The notes under the pieces: generated by a model
What the model was told of the DNA's origin: nothing
What the model saw: only the letters and a program-made list of their open reading frames with translations
The model's database searches: none
Program-made: the position numbers and the translations under genes
Part shown: one piece after another, positions 15,568 through 22,048 of the stretch
Layout of the letters: every line of letters starts with the position of its first letter
Numbering within the stretch: the stretch's first letter is position 1
Source: Flavobacterium sp. UBA6195
GTDB taxonomy: Bacteria; Bacteroidota; Bacteroidia; Flavobacteriales; Flavobacteriaceae
Assembly (NCBI RefSeq): GCF_002422095.1
Contig: NZ_DITB01000111.1
Coordinates: forward strand, 1 to 28,517
Direction of reading: 5' to 3'
Length of the DNA stretch: 28,517 nt

Positions 15568-16159
15568 GGAATTTCTTTACTCCAGCATTAATTTCAATAT
15601 CCAAATCATTCTCTAAAGGCACAATCGGACACGAATATTCATAATTATAAGCACAATACGGATTATAGGCTTTATTAAAATCGATGGTCCATGTTTTTCC
15701 TTTTTGCATTCTCATGTCTACATATCGTCCACCAATGTAGCTCTCCTTCCCACAAGTCAAATCAGAAAAAGGAAGAAACAAATAATCTTCATAACCTGGT
15801 TTTTTTGACAAATCAATATTTCGATAAACATTCAATTTTAAAGCTTTTCCGTCGATGGTAAAATGAAGTTCGCCATATTTCACATACAATGGTGTTCTCG
15901 AAGTTGTAGTTTTCATACCAAAAGCTTTCTCCTTTTTGGTTCTAACAAACTTAGCCTCCACTATATACTTGTCATTCAATGGAAAAAAATCCAACCCTTT
16001 AAAAGCTTTCAAATCTTCTTTCATTAAAGGACTTTTCAAGGAATCCGCATAACTTTTGTTAAGTTCGGATTGAAATTGTTTAGCTGAAGCCAAGTCTTTT
16101 TGAGCTAACGCAAAAGCCGAACAGAATAAGAAAATCAAAAGTTTGTACATGTGATTCAT
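15560..16159 (-). CDS. DUF1684 family secreted protein
   Basis: 199 aa with a signal peptide (YKLLIFLFCSAFALAQ). The mature sequence has the DUF1684 pattern: FKGLDFFPLNDKYIVEAKF, FTIDGKALKLNVYR, LFLPFSDLTCGKESYIGGRYVD and the C-terminal DFNKAYNPYCAYN followed by CPIVPLEN. Function unknown; predicted periplasmic or secreted. Two start codons are possible (16159, MNHMYKLL, or 16150, MYKLL); either gives the same signal peptide core. First gene of the probable operon with TatD-like and tcdA, although a secreted protein sharing a transcript with two cytoplasmic enzymes has no obvious logic. Confidence 0.88.
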   Translation of the reverse strand: MNHMYKLLIFLFCSAFALAQKDLASAKQFQSELNKSYADSLKSPLMKEDLKAFKGLDFFPLNDKYIVEAKFVRTKKEKAFGMKTTTSRTPLYVKYGELHFTIDGKALKLNVYRNIDLSKKPGYEDYLFLPFSDLTCGKESYIGGRYVDMRMQKGKTWTIDFNKAYNPYCAYNYEYSCPIVPLENDLDIEINAGVKKFHD

Positions 16160-16208
16160 TTTTAAATCTTAAAGTATAATTAGTTATTTTAAAAACGTTT
16201 TTCCAACT

Positions 16209-16275
16209 GCGTCATTTCGAGTGTTTGGTATTGGTAAAGCCTAAGTTTTACAAATACCAAATGTATCGAGAACTT
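16209..16275 (+). repeat. structured intergenic repeat, copy A1
   Basis: Conserved left flank GCGTCATTTCGAGTG and right flank TGTATCGAGAACTT enclose a hairpin: TTTGGTATT (16224-16232) pairs with AATACCAAA (16253-16261), the stem continues with one G/A mismatch to C16240-G16245, and the loop is CTAA. The 259-bp gap 16160-16418 between divergent genes otherwise holds only the MFS promoter; 16276-16380 shows nothing I can name. Confidence 0.8.
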
Positions 16276-16394
16276 GAGTTATGCATTTCGCAACTCTTTA
16301 CCATATACTACCTTTTATTTAGTAGCGATGCAATAGAAATCATTTTTTACAAAAATATATAATTTCTATAACATTTTAATCGTGCTAGCTTTCG

Positions 16395-16402
16395 TAATTT
16401 TG
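16395..16402 (+). promoter_or_regulatory. -7 box of the MFS transporter gene
   Basis: TAATTTTG, exact TAnnTTTG match, 16 bp before the ATG at 16419. Confidence 0.5.
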
Positions 16403-16418
16403 CAACAGAAATAATACC

Positions 16419-17651
16419 ATGTTAAAACACGCCTTCAACAAATACATCGATAATTTCAGAGGATTTTCTCGCGAAATTTGGATCCTTACCTTAATCACAT
16501 TCATCAATCGTGCCGGCACTATGGTACTTCCTTTCTTGTCGAAATACTTGAAAGAAGATTTGCATTTTTCTTACAGTCAAGTTGGGTGGATCATGGTAAG
16601 TTTTGGTTGCGGTTCAATTTTAGGTTCTTGGTTAGGAGGAAAATTATCAGATAAAATCGGATTTTATAAAATCATGATTTTTAGTTTACTTACTAGTGGA
16701 ATCGCTTTCTTTGGCTTGCAATTTGTAACCAGTTTTGAAGGCTTACTTGTTGCCATGTTTTTTATTATGGTAATTGCCGATATGTTCAGACCCGCCATGT
16801 TTGTTTCTTTAGGTGCCTATGCTAAACCCGAAAATAGAACACGAGCCCTAACCTTAGTGCGATTAGCCATTAATCTAGGTTTTGCTGCCGGTCCAGCTTT
16901 AGGAGGATTACTAATCATGAGTGTGGGGTACAAAGGATTATTCTGGGTAGATGGTGCCACTTGTATTCTTGCTATTCTAATCTTTTGGATTAAAGTAAAA
17001 GAAAAGAAAAAATCCAAATACACAGACAAAGAACATCCAGGAGAAGTACTTACACATTCGGTTTTTAAAGACATTCCCTTTTGGATTTTCTTAATAGGTA
17101 CTTTAATCACCGGAATTTTATTCTTTCAATTGTTTACGACAATTCCACTGTATCACAAAGAGCAATTCAACTTAAGCGAATTTCAAACAGGATTATTGCT
17201 TACTTTAAACGGTGTTTTGGTTTTCTTCCTGGAAATGCCTATTGTGAGTTACATTGAAAAACACAACATCAACAAACTAAAAGTCATTACCTATGGCTGT
17301 TTGGCTATGGCGATAAGTATTTATTTGTTGTTAGTGAATAATTGGGCTGGCATTTTAATCATCATGATGATTTTCATGACCTTTGCCGAAATGTTCGCTT
17401 TTCCCTTCTCCAATTCTTTTGCCATGAGTCGCGCTCCTAAAGGTCACGAAGGGCGTTATATGGCCATTTTTACCATGAGTTATAGTTTAGCGCATATCTT
17501 AAGTGCTAAAACAGGAATGGAAATAATTGACCGTTTTGGTTATCAAACCAATTGGTTCTTTATGGGAACTCTTGGTGCTATTGGAGTTTTACTTTTTGTT
17601 TGGACCATTAATTTAGTCCAAAAAGAACCAACTCAAAACTTGAAAAACTAA
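16419..17651 (+). CDS. MFS transporter (DHA1-like)
   Basis: 410-aa inner-membrane protein with about 12 hydrophobic segments in two six-helix halves, separated by a charged cytoplasmic loop at ~190-215 (KVKEKKKSKYTDKEHPGE). The MFS loop 2-3 motif is GSWLGGKLSDKIGFYK, and ALTLVRLAINLGFAAGPALGG matches motif C of the proton-coupled drug/H+ antiporter group. Substrate unknown; export of a small molecule is the family expectation. Its stop codon lies within the first of three operators that precede blaI, so the repressor could affect transcription reading out of this gene. No terminator is seen after it, so read-through into blaI is possible. Confidence 0.92.
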   Translation: MLKHAFNKYIDNFRGFSREIWILTLITFINRAGTMVLPFLSKYLKEDLHFSYSQVGWIMVSFGCGSILGSWLGGKLSDKIGFYKIMIFSLLTSGIAFFGLQFVTSFEGLLVAMFFIMVIADMFRPAMFVSLGAYAKPENRTRALTLVRLAINLGFAAGPALGGLLIMSVGYKGLFWVDGATCILAILIFWIKVKEKKKSKYTDKEHPGEVLTHSVFKDIPFWIFLIGTLITGILFFQLFTTIPLYHKEQFNLSEFQTGLLLTLNGVLVFFLEMPIVSYIEKHNINKLKVITYGCLAMAISIYLLLVNNWAGILIIMMIFMTFAEMFAFPFSNSFAMSRAPKGHEGRYMAIFTMSYSLAHILSAKTGMEIIDRFGYQTNWFFMGTLGAIGVLLFVWTINLVQKEPTQNLKN

Positions 17652-17701
17652 AAATTTAGTTAAATAACTATAAAAATAGTTGTATAACTAAAAAAATAGT
17701 T
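17646..17701 (+). promoter_or_regulatory. three tandem BlaI-type operators, 20-bp period
   Basis: AACTA-N6-TAGTT occurs three times: 17646-17661, 17666-17681 and 17686-17701. Each half-site recurs at exactly 20-bp steps, and the gaps between copies also create TAGTT-N4-AACTA palindromes. Copy 1 overlaps the MFS stop codon, copy 2 overlaps the -33 TTG, copy 3 fills the spacer up to the -7 box. This resembles the dyad operators of BlaI/MecI repressors and implies autoregulation (inference). Confidence 0.8.
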
Positions 17702-17709
17702 TACCTTTG
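17680..17709 (+). promoter_or_regulatory. blaI-M56 promoter
   Basis: TTG (17680-17682), exactly 19 bp, then TACCTTTG (17702-17709): the full Bacteroidetes consensus. The ATG is at 17730. Confidence 0.8.
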
Positions 17710-17729
17710 ATGTATCAAAACAATACGTC

Positions 17730-18089
17730 ATGCAAAAACTTACCAACAAAGAAGAAGAGATTATGCACATTTTATGGAAGCTCAAAAAAGCTTTTGTAAA
17801 AGATATCATGGAAGAAATTACCGACGATAAACCGCATTACAACACGCTTTCTACTATTGTTCGGAACTTAGAAGAAAAAGGATACGTGGGGTACAATGCT
17901 TACGGAAAAACACATCAGTACTTCCCTATCGTAAAAATTGAAGATTACCGAAAAACCTTTATGAATACCGCTATTGATAACTATTTCAATAGTTCGTACA
18001 AAAATTTAGTTTCCTTTTTTGCTGAAGAAGAAAAGATTTCGGCAGCCGAACTTCGTGAGATTTTAGCCTTAATCGAAAAAAAGAAATAG
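17730..18089 (+). CDS. BlaI/MecI/CopY-family repressor
   Basis: 119-aa winged-helix DNA-binding protein: LTNKEEEIMHILWKLKKAFVKDIMEEI (read in two parts) and HYNTLSTIVRNLEEKGYVGY form the recognition region (residues ~3-55), the C-terminal half is the dimerisation part. In staphylococci such repressors are cut or released when a membrane metalloprotease (BlaR1/MecR1) senses beta-lactam. Here the gene for an M56 protease begins one base after its stop, and three dyad operators overlap the promoter, so an autoregulated sensor-repressor pair is well supported. No beta-lactamase gene is adjacent, and the M56 protein lacks a penicillin-binding sensor domain, so the signal is probably not a beta-lactam. 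Confidence 0.93.
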   Translation: MQKLTNKEEEIMHILWKLKKAFVKDIMEEITDDKPHYNTLSTIVRNLEEKGYVGYNAYGKTHQYFPIVKIEDYRKTFMNTAIDNYFNSSYKNLVSFFAEEEKISAAELREILALIEKKK

Positions 18090-18090
18090 T

Positions 18091-19851
18091 ATGGAAAATC
18101 TGCTGATTTATTTCCTAAAAGCAAACGGACTCATCATTTTATTTTATTTGATGTACGTGCTATTTCTTCGCAAAGAAACCTTTTTTGTTTCCAATCGTTG
18201 GTATTTGATTAGTGGTTTGGTTTTATCTTTGATATTACCTTTAGTCACGTTTACCAAAACCATTTGGGTTGAACCAACACCAATTCTTGAATCCTATGAA
18301 GAAGCGATTCCAATTACCTACAACACAATTGAAGTTCCTGCACAAGAAAATCCAATAGATTGGTCTTTAATATTGACATCAGTATATGTTATAATTTCGA
18401 TTTTAATTTTGGTAAAAATCGGAATTGAATTGGTTTCCTTTTTTAGTAAAATCAATAAACATACCAAACAAAAAGAATCACAATACACTATAGTACAAAC
18501 CGACACAACAGAAAATCCTTTTTCGTTCTTTCATTACATTGTAATTAATCCGAATCGATTTTCTGAAGAAGAATTCCAACATATTTTAACGCACGAAAGC
18601 ATTCATGTAAAGCAAAAGCATTCAATAGATGTATTACTTGGAAAACTATTTTGTGCCTTCTTTTGGGTAAACCCAATCATTTGGTTCTACCGAAAAGCGA
18701 TGTTACAAAACCTTGAATTTATTGCCGATAGCGAAACTTTTCAACAAATCGAAAACAAATACGAATATCAAAGAACCTTATTAAAAGTAGTGACTCATCA
18801 ACACGACTTAAGTATTACCAATCAATTTTATCAATCATTAATCAAAAAACGAATCGTTATGTTACACACAAATCAATCACACAAAAGAAATGTTTGGAAG
18901 TATGCCACCATTCTTCCATTGTTAGTCGGTTTCATGTTATTGTTTCAAATTGAAACCATTGCACAAGTAAAAGAAAATCCAGAAAAAGCTCATACCGTAA
19001 AAGTTGAAGCCATTGGTTTTAGTTGGGATAAAAAGGCAACTGATGAAGAAATGAAATCAGATGCAACACAATTAAAAAGCCAAGGAATTGATTTTAAGTT
19101 TTCAAACGTAAAACGCAATAAAAACGGAGAGATTATTGCTATTAAAATTGAATTTACCGATGGTAAAGGCAATAAAGGGGTAAAAGAAATAGATGGCGAT
19201 GAACCAATTGAACCTATTTATTTTAGTGCCGAAAAAGGAAAAATCGGATTTACCGCTGAACCTGATTATTCGGACTATGTTATAGATAAAAAACTTTCAA
19301 AAATTGCTGGATCAGAAGTTAAAGTTAAAAAAATAGTTACAGAAGAAATATTAGATCTTCCAGAACCTCCAACGCCACCAACTCCTCCAAATCATCCTTA
19401 CGAAAATTTCATAGATCCTCCACTACCTCCAGATTTTCCAAACGTTCCAGACTTACCATCAAACTTTGATAACAAAAAAGCGATGGCTAAGTATGAAAAG
19501 GCAATGGCACAATACGAAAAAAAGATGAAAGCCCTTGAGCCTAAAATGAAAGAATTCGAGAAGAAAATGGAAGCTTTTGAAAAAGAAATGAAGCTGAAAG
19601 AACCTGATATGAAACAATTTGAAGAAGAGATGAAAGTTTTTGAAGAAAAAATGAAAGTCTTTGAAAAAGAAATGGAAGTCTATCAAAAAAAGCTAGAAGC
19701 ATCAACAGAATATTATATCAACGGAGAAAAAGTAACAAAAGAAGAAGTTGACAAAATGCAACCTAATGAAATTAAATCGGTTAACGTAAGAAAAAATAGT
19801 ACTCCAAACCGAATTGAAATCAAAAAAACTGAAATCAAAAAAACCAAATAA
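18091..19851 (+). CDS. M56-family (BlaR1-like) membrane metallopeptidase with coiled-coil tail
   Basis: 586 aa. Membrane segments at ~3-25, 37-55, ~92-115 and 273-292. The zinc protease site is H168-ESI-H172 with a likely third ligand E209 (NLEFIADSE). After the fourth helix the periplasmic part has: a stretch of mixed sequence (~295-425), a Pro-rich linker (LPEPPTPPTPPNHPY), ten consecutive heptads (residues 468-537) with Tyr/Phe/Leu at position 1 and Met at position 5, and a tail EYYINGEKVTKEEVDKM ... NEIKSVNV that resembles the plug-like motif found on many Bacteroidetes M56 proteins. No penicillin-binding domain. Presumably senses an envelope signal and relieves BlaI repression. One base separates it from blaI; a terminator follows. 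Confidence 0.9.
   Translation: MENLLIYFLKANGLIILFYLMYVLFLRKETFFVSNRWYLISGLVLSLILPLVTFTKTIWVEPTPILESYEEAIPITYNTIEVPAQENPIDWSLILTSVYVIISILILVKIGIELVSFFSKINKHTKQKESQYTIVQTDTTENPFSFFHYIVINPNRFSEEEFQHILTHESIHVKQKHSIDVLLGKLFCAFFWVNPIIWFYRKAMLQNLEFIADSETFQQIENKYEYQRTLLKVVTHQHDLSITNQFYQSLIKKRIVMLHTNQSHKRNVWKYATILPLLVGFMLLFQIETIAQVKENPEKAHTVKVEAIGFSWDKKATDEEMKSDATQLKSQGIDFKFSNVKRNKNGEIIAIKIEFTDGKGNKGVKEIDGDEPIEPIYFSAEKGKIGFTAEPDYSDYVIDKKLSKIAGSEVKVKKIVTEEILDLPEPPTPPTPPNHPYENFIDPPLPPDFPNVPDLPSNFDNKKAMAKYEKAMAQYEKKMKALEPKMKEFEKKMEAFEKEMKLKEPDMKQFEEEMKVFEEKMKVFEKEMEVYQKKLEASTEYYINGEKVTKEEVDKMQPNEIKSVNVRKNSTPNRIEIKKTEIKKTK
19492..19701 (+). repeat. ten-fold 21-bp (heptad) coding repeat in the M56 protein
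   Basis: Residues 468-537 read as ten uninterrupted 7-aa units of the form (Y/F/L)-E-K-x-M-K-x, e.g. YEKKMKA, FEKKMEA, FEEEMKV, FEKEMEV. Nine of ten have Met at position 5; one unit begins with Lys and the last has Leu instead of Met. This predicts one continuous, highly charged alpha-helix about 10 nm long. Antisense ORFs across it are shadows. Confidence 0.9.
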
Positions 19852-19852
19852 C

Positions 19853-19882
19853 CAAAAAATCCCGATTCATTCGGGATTTTTT
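19853..19882 (+). terminator. terminator after the blaI-M56 operon
   Basis: AAATCCCGA and TCGGGATTT form a 9-bp stem with a TTCAT loop, followed by a T-run, directly after the M56 stop. Confidence 0.88.
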
Positions 19883-19889
19883 ATTTTTA

Positions 19890-19897
19890 TATCTTTG
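19890..19897 (+). promoter_or_regulatory. -7 box of the 46-aa ORF
   Basis: TATCTTTG, exact TAnnTTTG match, 14 bp before the ATG at 19912 and just after the preceding terminator. Confidence 0.5.
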
Positions 19898-19911
19898 CCA
19901 AAAATTTAACC

Positions 19912-20052
19912 ATGTATAAACTACTTGCCAAACTCAACAAAGCCCTTTTACCCAGTTTTACCAAACAAGGTTTAGATCCCATCAAAGCAAAAAAGTGGCA
20001 AAAAGCAATTATAGCATATCGTTATTGGGTTACAGTGAATAGTTTGAAATAA
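19912..20052 (+). CDS. 46-aa basic protein, function unknown
   Basis: Short ORF beginning MYKLLAKLNKALLPSF and ending YRYWVTVNSLK; basic, aromatic, no signal peptide or membrane helix. It has its own -7 box immediately after a terminator, which supports expression. From memory, similar 45-50-aa proteins are found across Flavobacteriaceae, sometimes labelled SsrA-binding protein; that label is not supported by size, since SmpB is about 150 aa. Role unknown. Confidence 0.65.
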   Translation: MYKLLAKLNKALLPSFTKQGLDPIKAKKWQKAIIAYRYWVTVNSLK

Positions 20053-20065
20053 GTATTATAAATAA

Positions 20066-20147
20066 CCCCACCGTCAATTCGAGTGATTTTAGATTTTAAA
20101 AATGCTAATTTTTGAAATCTAAAATTGTATCGAGAACTGTAGAAACG
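20066..20147 (+). repeat. structured intergenic repeat, copy B1
   Basis: Left flank CCCCACCGTCAATTCGAGTG and right flank TGTATCGAGAACTGTAGAAA enclose an 18-bp stem (20086-20103 with 20108-20125, one T/G wobble) and a GCTA loop. The 339-bp gap 20053-20391 between the 46-aa ORF and apt is mostly made of this and the next two copies; 20315-20391 shows nothing I can name. Confidence 0.85.
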
Positions 20148-20153
20148 AAACAA

Positions 20154-20236
20154 CCCCACCGTCAATTCGAGTGATTTTAGATTTTAAAAACCTTAGTTTT
20201 TGAAATCTAAAATTGTATCGAGAACTGTAGAAACGA
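20154..20236 (+). repeat. structured intergenic repeat, copy B2
   Basis: Direct copy of B1 displaced by 88 bp, differing only around the loop: the stem is 20174-20191 with 20196-20213 and the loop CTTA. The loop-closing pair is C-G here and T-A in B1, a compensating change. Confidence 0.85.
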
Positions 20237-20248
20237 TTTTCATTCATT

Positions 20249-20314
20249 AGTTCTCGATACATTTTGTATTCGTAAATCTTAGGCTTTACAAATACAAAAC
20301 ACTCGAAATGACGC
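20249..20314 (-). repeat. structured intergenic repeat, copy A2 (inverted)
   Basis: Read on the minus strand: GCGTCATTTCGAGTG, a hairpin with arms TTTTGTATT / AATACAAAA and loop CTAA, then TGTATCGAGAACT. Close relative of A1 (shared GTAAAGCCTAAG loop region), in opposite orientation to B1 and B2. Confidence 0.8.
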
Positions 20315-20391
20315 TGGTGAAATTAGAAGTTTAAAAGAAAATAACCTGAAAGCTATATAAGCCGAGAACTATGGACTTATATGTTTCAAAA

Positions 20392-20904
20392 TCAATACCT
20401 CAAAGCAGCAAAAATTTCCCTATCCCCTAATTTCGCTCTACCATTTAAAAACGACAACTCCATTAAGAAATTCATTTGCACGATTTCGCCACCTAATTGT
20501 TCCACCAATTCACAAACCGCTTTTGCCGTGCCTCCTGTGGCCAAAACATCATCGTGAATTAAAATCTTATCGCCTGGTTGAATCGCATCCACGTGCATTT
20601 CTAAAGTATCGGTTCCATATTCCAATTCATAAGAAGCGCTAATGGTATCAAAAGGCAATTTTTTAGGCTTACGCACCGGAATAAACCCAGCATTTAATTT
20701 TTGAGCCAATAAAATTCCAAAGAAAAAACCACGACTCTCTACTCCTATTACCTTATCAATTTTCTGATTTTGCAGCGAATTAACCAATGTTTCCAAACAA
20801 AATGCCGTCGCTTCAGGCGAAAGTAACAACGGAGTTATATCTTTAAACCCAATCCCAGGTTTTGGAAAATCTTGAATATCACGAATATAGTCTTGTAAGT
20901 TCAT
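20392..20904 (-). CDS. apt: adenine phosphoribosyltransferase
   Basis: Purine-salvage enzyme converting adenine and PRPP to AMP. 170 aa, normal length. The PRPP-binding motif ILIHDDVLATGGTA is at residues 114-127; the N-terminal DFPKPGIGFKDITPLL and the VIGVESRGFFFG segment are typical of Apt. The start at 20904 (MNLQDYIRDIQ) is the only sensible ATG. Stands alone: tRNA-Arg diverges from it upstream, the repeat cluster lies downstream. No TAnnTTTG box is obvious in front of it. Confidence 0.96.
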   Translation of the reverse strand: MNLQDYIRDIQDFPKPGIGFKDITPLLLSPEATAFCLETLVNSLQNQKIDKVIGVESRGFFFGILLAQKLNAGFIPVRKPKKLPFDTISASYELEYGTDTLEMHVDAIQPGDKILIHDDVLATGGTAKAVCELVEQLGGEIVQMNFLMELSFLNGRAKLGDREIFAALRY

Positions 20905-20931
20905 TTTTATTTACTTTTTTTCACATTAGGG

Positions 20932-20962
20932 TTTGCAAGTTACACAATTATATCTATATTTG
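20932..20962 (+). promoter_or_regulatory. tRNA-Arg promoter
   Basis: TTTG (20932-20935), 19 bp, TATATTTG (20955-20962): full match to the Bacteroidetes TTTG-N19-TAnnTTTG consensus, 13 bp before the mature tRNA. Confidence 0.8.
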
Positions 20963-20975
20963 CACTCACAAAATC

Positions 20976-21049
20976 GGCCTCGTGGCGCAACTGAATAGCG
21001 CATCTGATTACGGCTCAGAAGGTTACAGGTTTGAATCCTGTCGAGGTCA
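20976..21049 (+). tRNA. tRNA-Arg (anticodon ACG)
   Basis: Complete cloverleaf of 74 nt including the discriminator A. Acceptor GGCCTCG pairs with CGAGGTC (one G-T), D arm GCGC/GCGC, anticodon arm TCTGA-TTACGGC-TCAGA with ACG at 21010-21012, T arm ACAGG/CCTGT with loop TTTGAAT. The 3' CCA is not encoded. The A34 needs deamination to inosine by TadA to read all CGU/CGC/CGA codons. A hairpin terminator follows. Confidence 0.95.
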
Positions 21050-21052
21050 CTA

Positions 21053-21077
21053 AAGCTCTGCAATTGCAGGGCTTTTT
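21053..21077 (+). terminator. terminator of the tRNA-Arg transcript
   Basis: AAGCTCTGCAATTGCAGGGCTTTTTT: imperfect palindrome (one mismatch) followed by T6, 4 bp after the tRNA. Confidence 0.8.
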
Positions 21078-21218
21078 TGTTTTGAATAGGATTATAAAAC
21101 TAATAGAGTTCAATTAGCAAATTCAAAAAAACTCGAAAGATTAAACCTACTCCCAATACCTACATCAGTCAAAATACAAAACTTTACCTGAAACTCACCG
21201 AACATACAACACCACTAC

Positions 21219-21244
21219 CTGTCAAATCGAGCGAAGTCGAGATT
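21219..21244. repeat. short relative of the TCGAG repeats
   Basis: CTGTCAAATCGAGCG followed by AAGTCGAGATT: the same GTCA-n-TCGAG ... TCGAGA framework as the longer repeats but without the central hairpin. It ends in the stop codon of the nuclease gene. The rest of 21078-21243 shows nothing recognisable. Confidence 0.5.
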
Positions 21245-22044
21245 CATTTTACTACTATTTCTGTTGTAATAGGAACATGATCTGAAATTTCTCTTGCTTC
21301 TTTTAGTGTTGTAAAAGCTTCATAAAAATGAATTACTTTAGGATTACGAACAGTTAATTTCGAACTATTGTACCAAATATTATCAAATTCAGAAGCCAAA
21401 CATTCTTCGTTACTACATTCTTTTTTTAATGAAGTTTTTTGGCTAACAAATACGCAATCATATCCCATTTTCTTCAAAGGATTAAATACGGTATGTGATT
21501 GCGGACAATTAAAATCACCAACAAAAAGTAAATTCAATTTTGGATATTGTTCGGGTAGAAATTTAAAATATTTAATTTCAGTTTCGGGTTGTTTACTTTT
21601 GGTTATAGCGTGAAAATTCGCAATAGTAAACTGTTTACCCTTAAAATCAAAAGTACAATAGTAAGGTTCTCTGTCAATTTCTAATTGATATTTTTTCTCC
21701 AACCAAGCCTCTCCTACTTTTTTAACTTTACTAGTTTTCCATAAGAAAGCATAGCGTTCGGTTTTATAGGCACTACTACTCGTTGGGTCACTTACCACAT
21801 AATCCCATTTTGAACCTGTTCTATTAAGTTCATCCGCTAATTTAGCAACTGCTTGTGCTCCACCATCTCCAGCAACTACTTCTTGCAATGCCACAACATC
21901 ATAATTTTTTAGAATAGAAACAATGTATAATAAATCAGAAGGTGATTTAGAACTTCCTAAATTTTCAACGTTCCATGATAATAACTTTACTTGAGCAAAA
22001 AAAGTAGAAGTAAAAAATATAAAAAATAGAAGTAATTTTCTCAT
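21244..22044 (-). CDS. exported endonuclease/exonuclease/phosphatase (EEP) family protein
   Basis: 266 aa from the ATG at 22044 (MRKLLLFFIFFTSTFFA, a signal peptide). EEP fold motifs in order: LLSWNVENLG, VVALQEVV (catalytic Glu), TIANFHAI, LLFVGDFNCPQ (Asp/Asn) and EISDHVPI (Asp-His). All catalytic residues are present. The family includes DNase I-like nucleases and phosphodiesterases; an extracellular or periplasmic nuclease is the simplest reading. A longer start at 22065 would overlap the upstream gene and bury the signal peptide. It starts 4 bp after the stop of a small Cys/His-rich exported protein, so the two form an operon. Confidence 0.9.
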   Translation of the reverse strand: MRKLLLFFIFFTSTFFAQVKLLSWNVENLGSSKSPSDLLYIVSILKNYDVVALQEVVAGDGGAQAVAKLADELNRTGSKWDYVVSDPTSSSAYKTERYAFLWKTSKVKKVGEAWLEKKYQLEIDREPYYCTFDFKGKQFTIANFHAITKSKQPETEIKYFKFLPEQYPKLNLLFVGDFNCPQSHTVFNPLKKMGYDCVFVSQKTSLKKECSNEECLASEFDNIWYNSSKLTVRNPKVIHFYEAFTTLKEAREISDHVPITTEIVVK

Positions 22045-22048
22045 ACTA

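Noticed and set aside
19459..19686. Phe/His-rich antisense ORF
   Set aside because: Mirror image of the Glu/Lys/Met heptads of the M56 protein on the other strand.
17730..19851. Beta-lactam resistance locus
   Set aside because: BlaI and M56 are present, but no beta-lactamase or penicillin-binding domain is found; the pair is common in Bacteroidetes with other or unknown signals.
20066..20314. CRISPR-like array
   Set aside because: Only three to four copies, in both orientations, with long hairpins rather than short repeats with equal unique spacers, and no cas genes in the window.
20862..21053. 63-aa plus-strand ORF ending in the tRNA region
   Set aside because: Runs through the apt start, the tRNA promoter and the tRNA-Arg gene, all of which are well supported.
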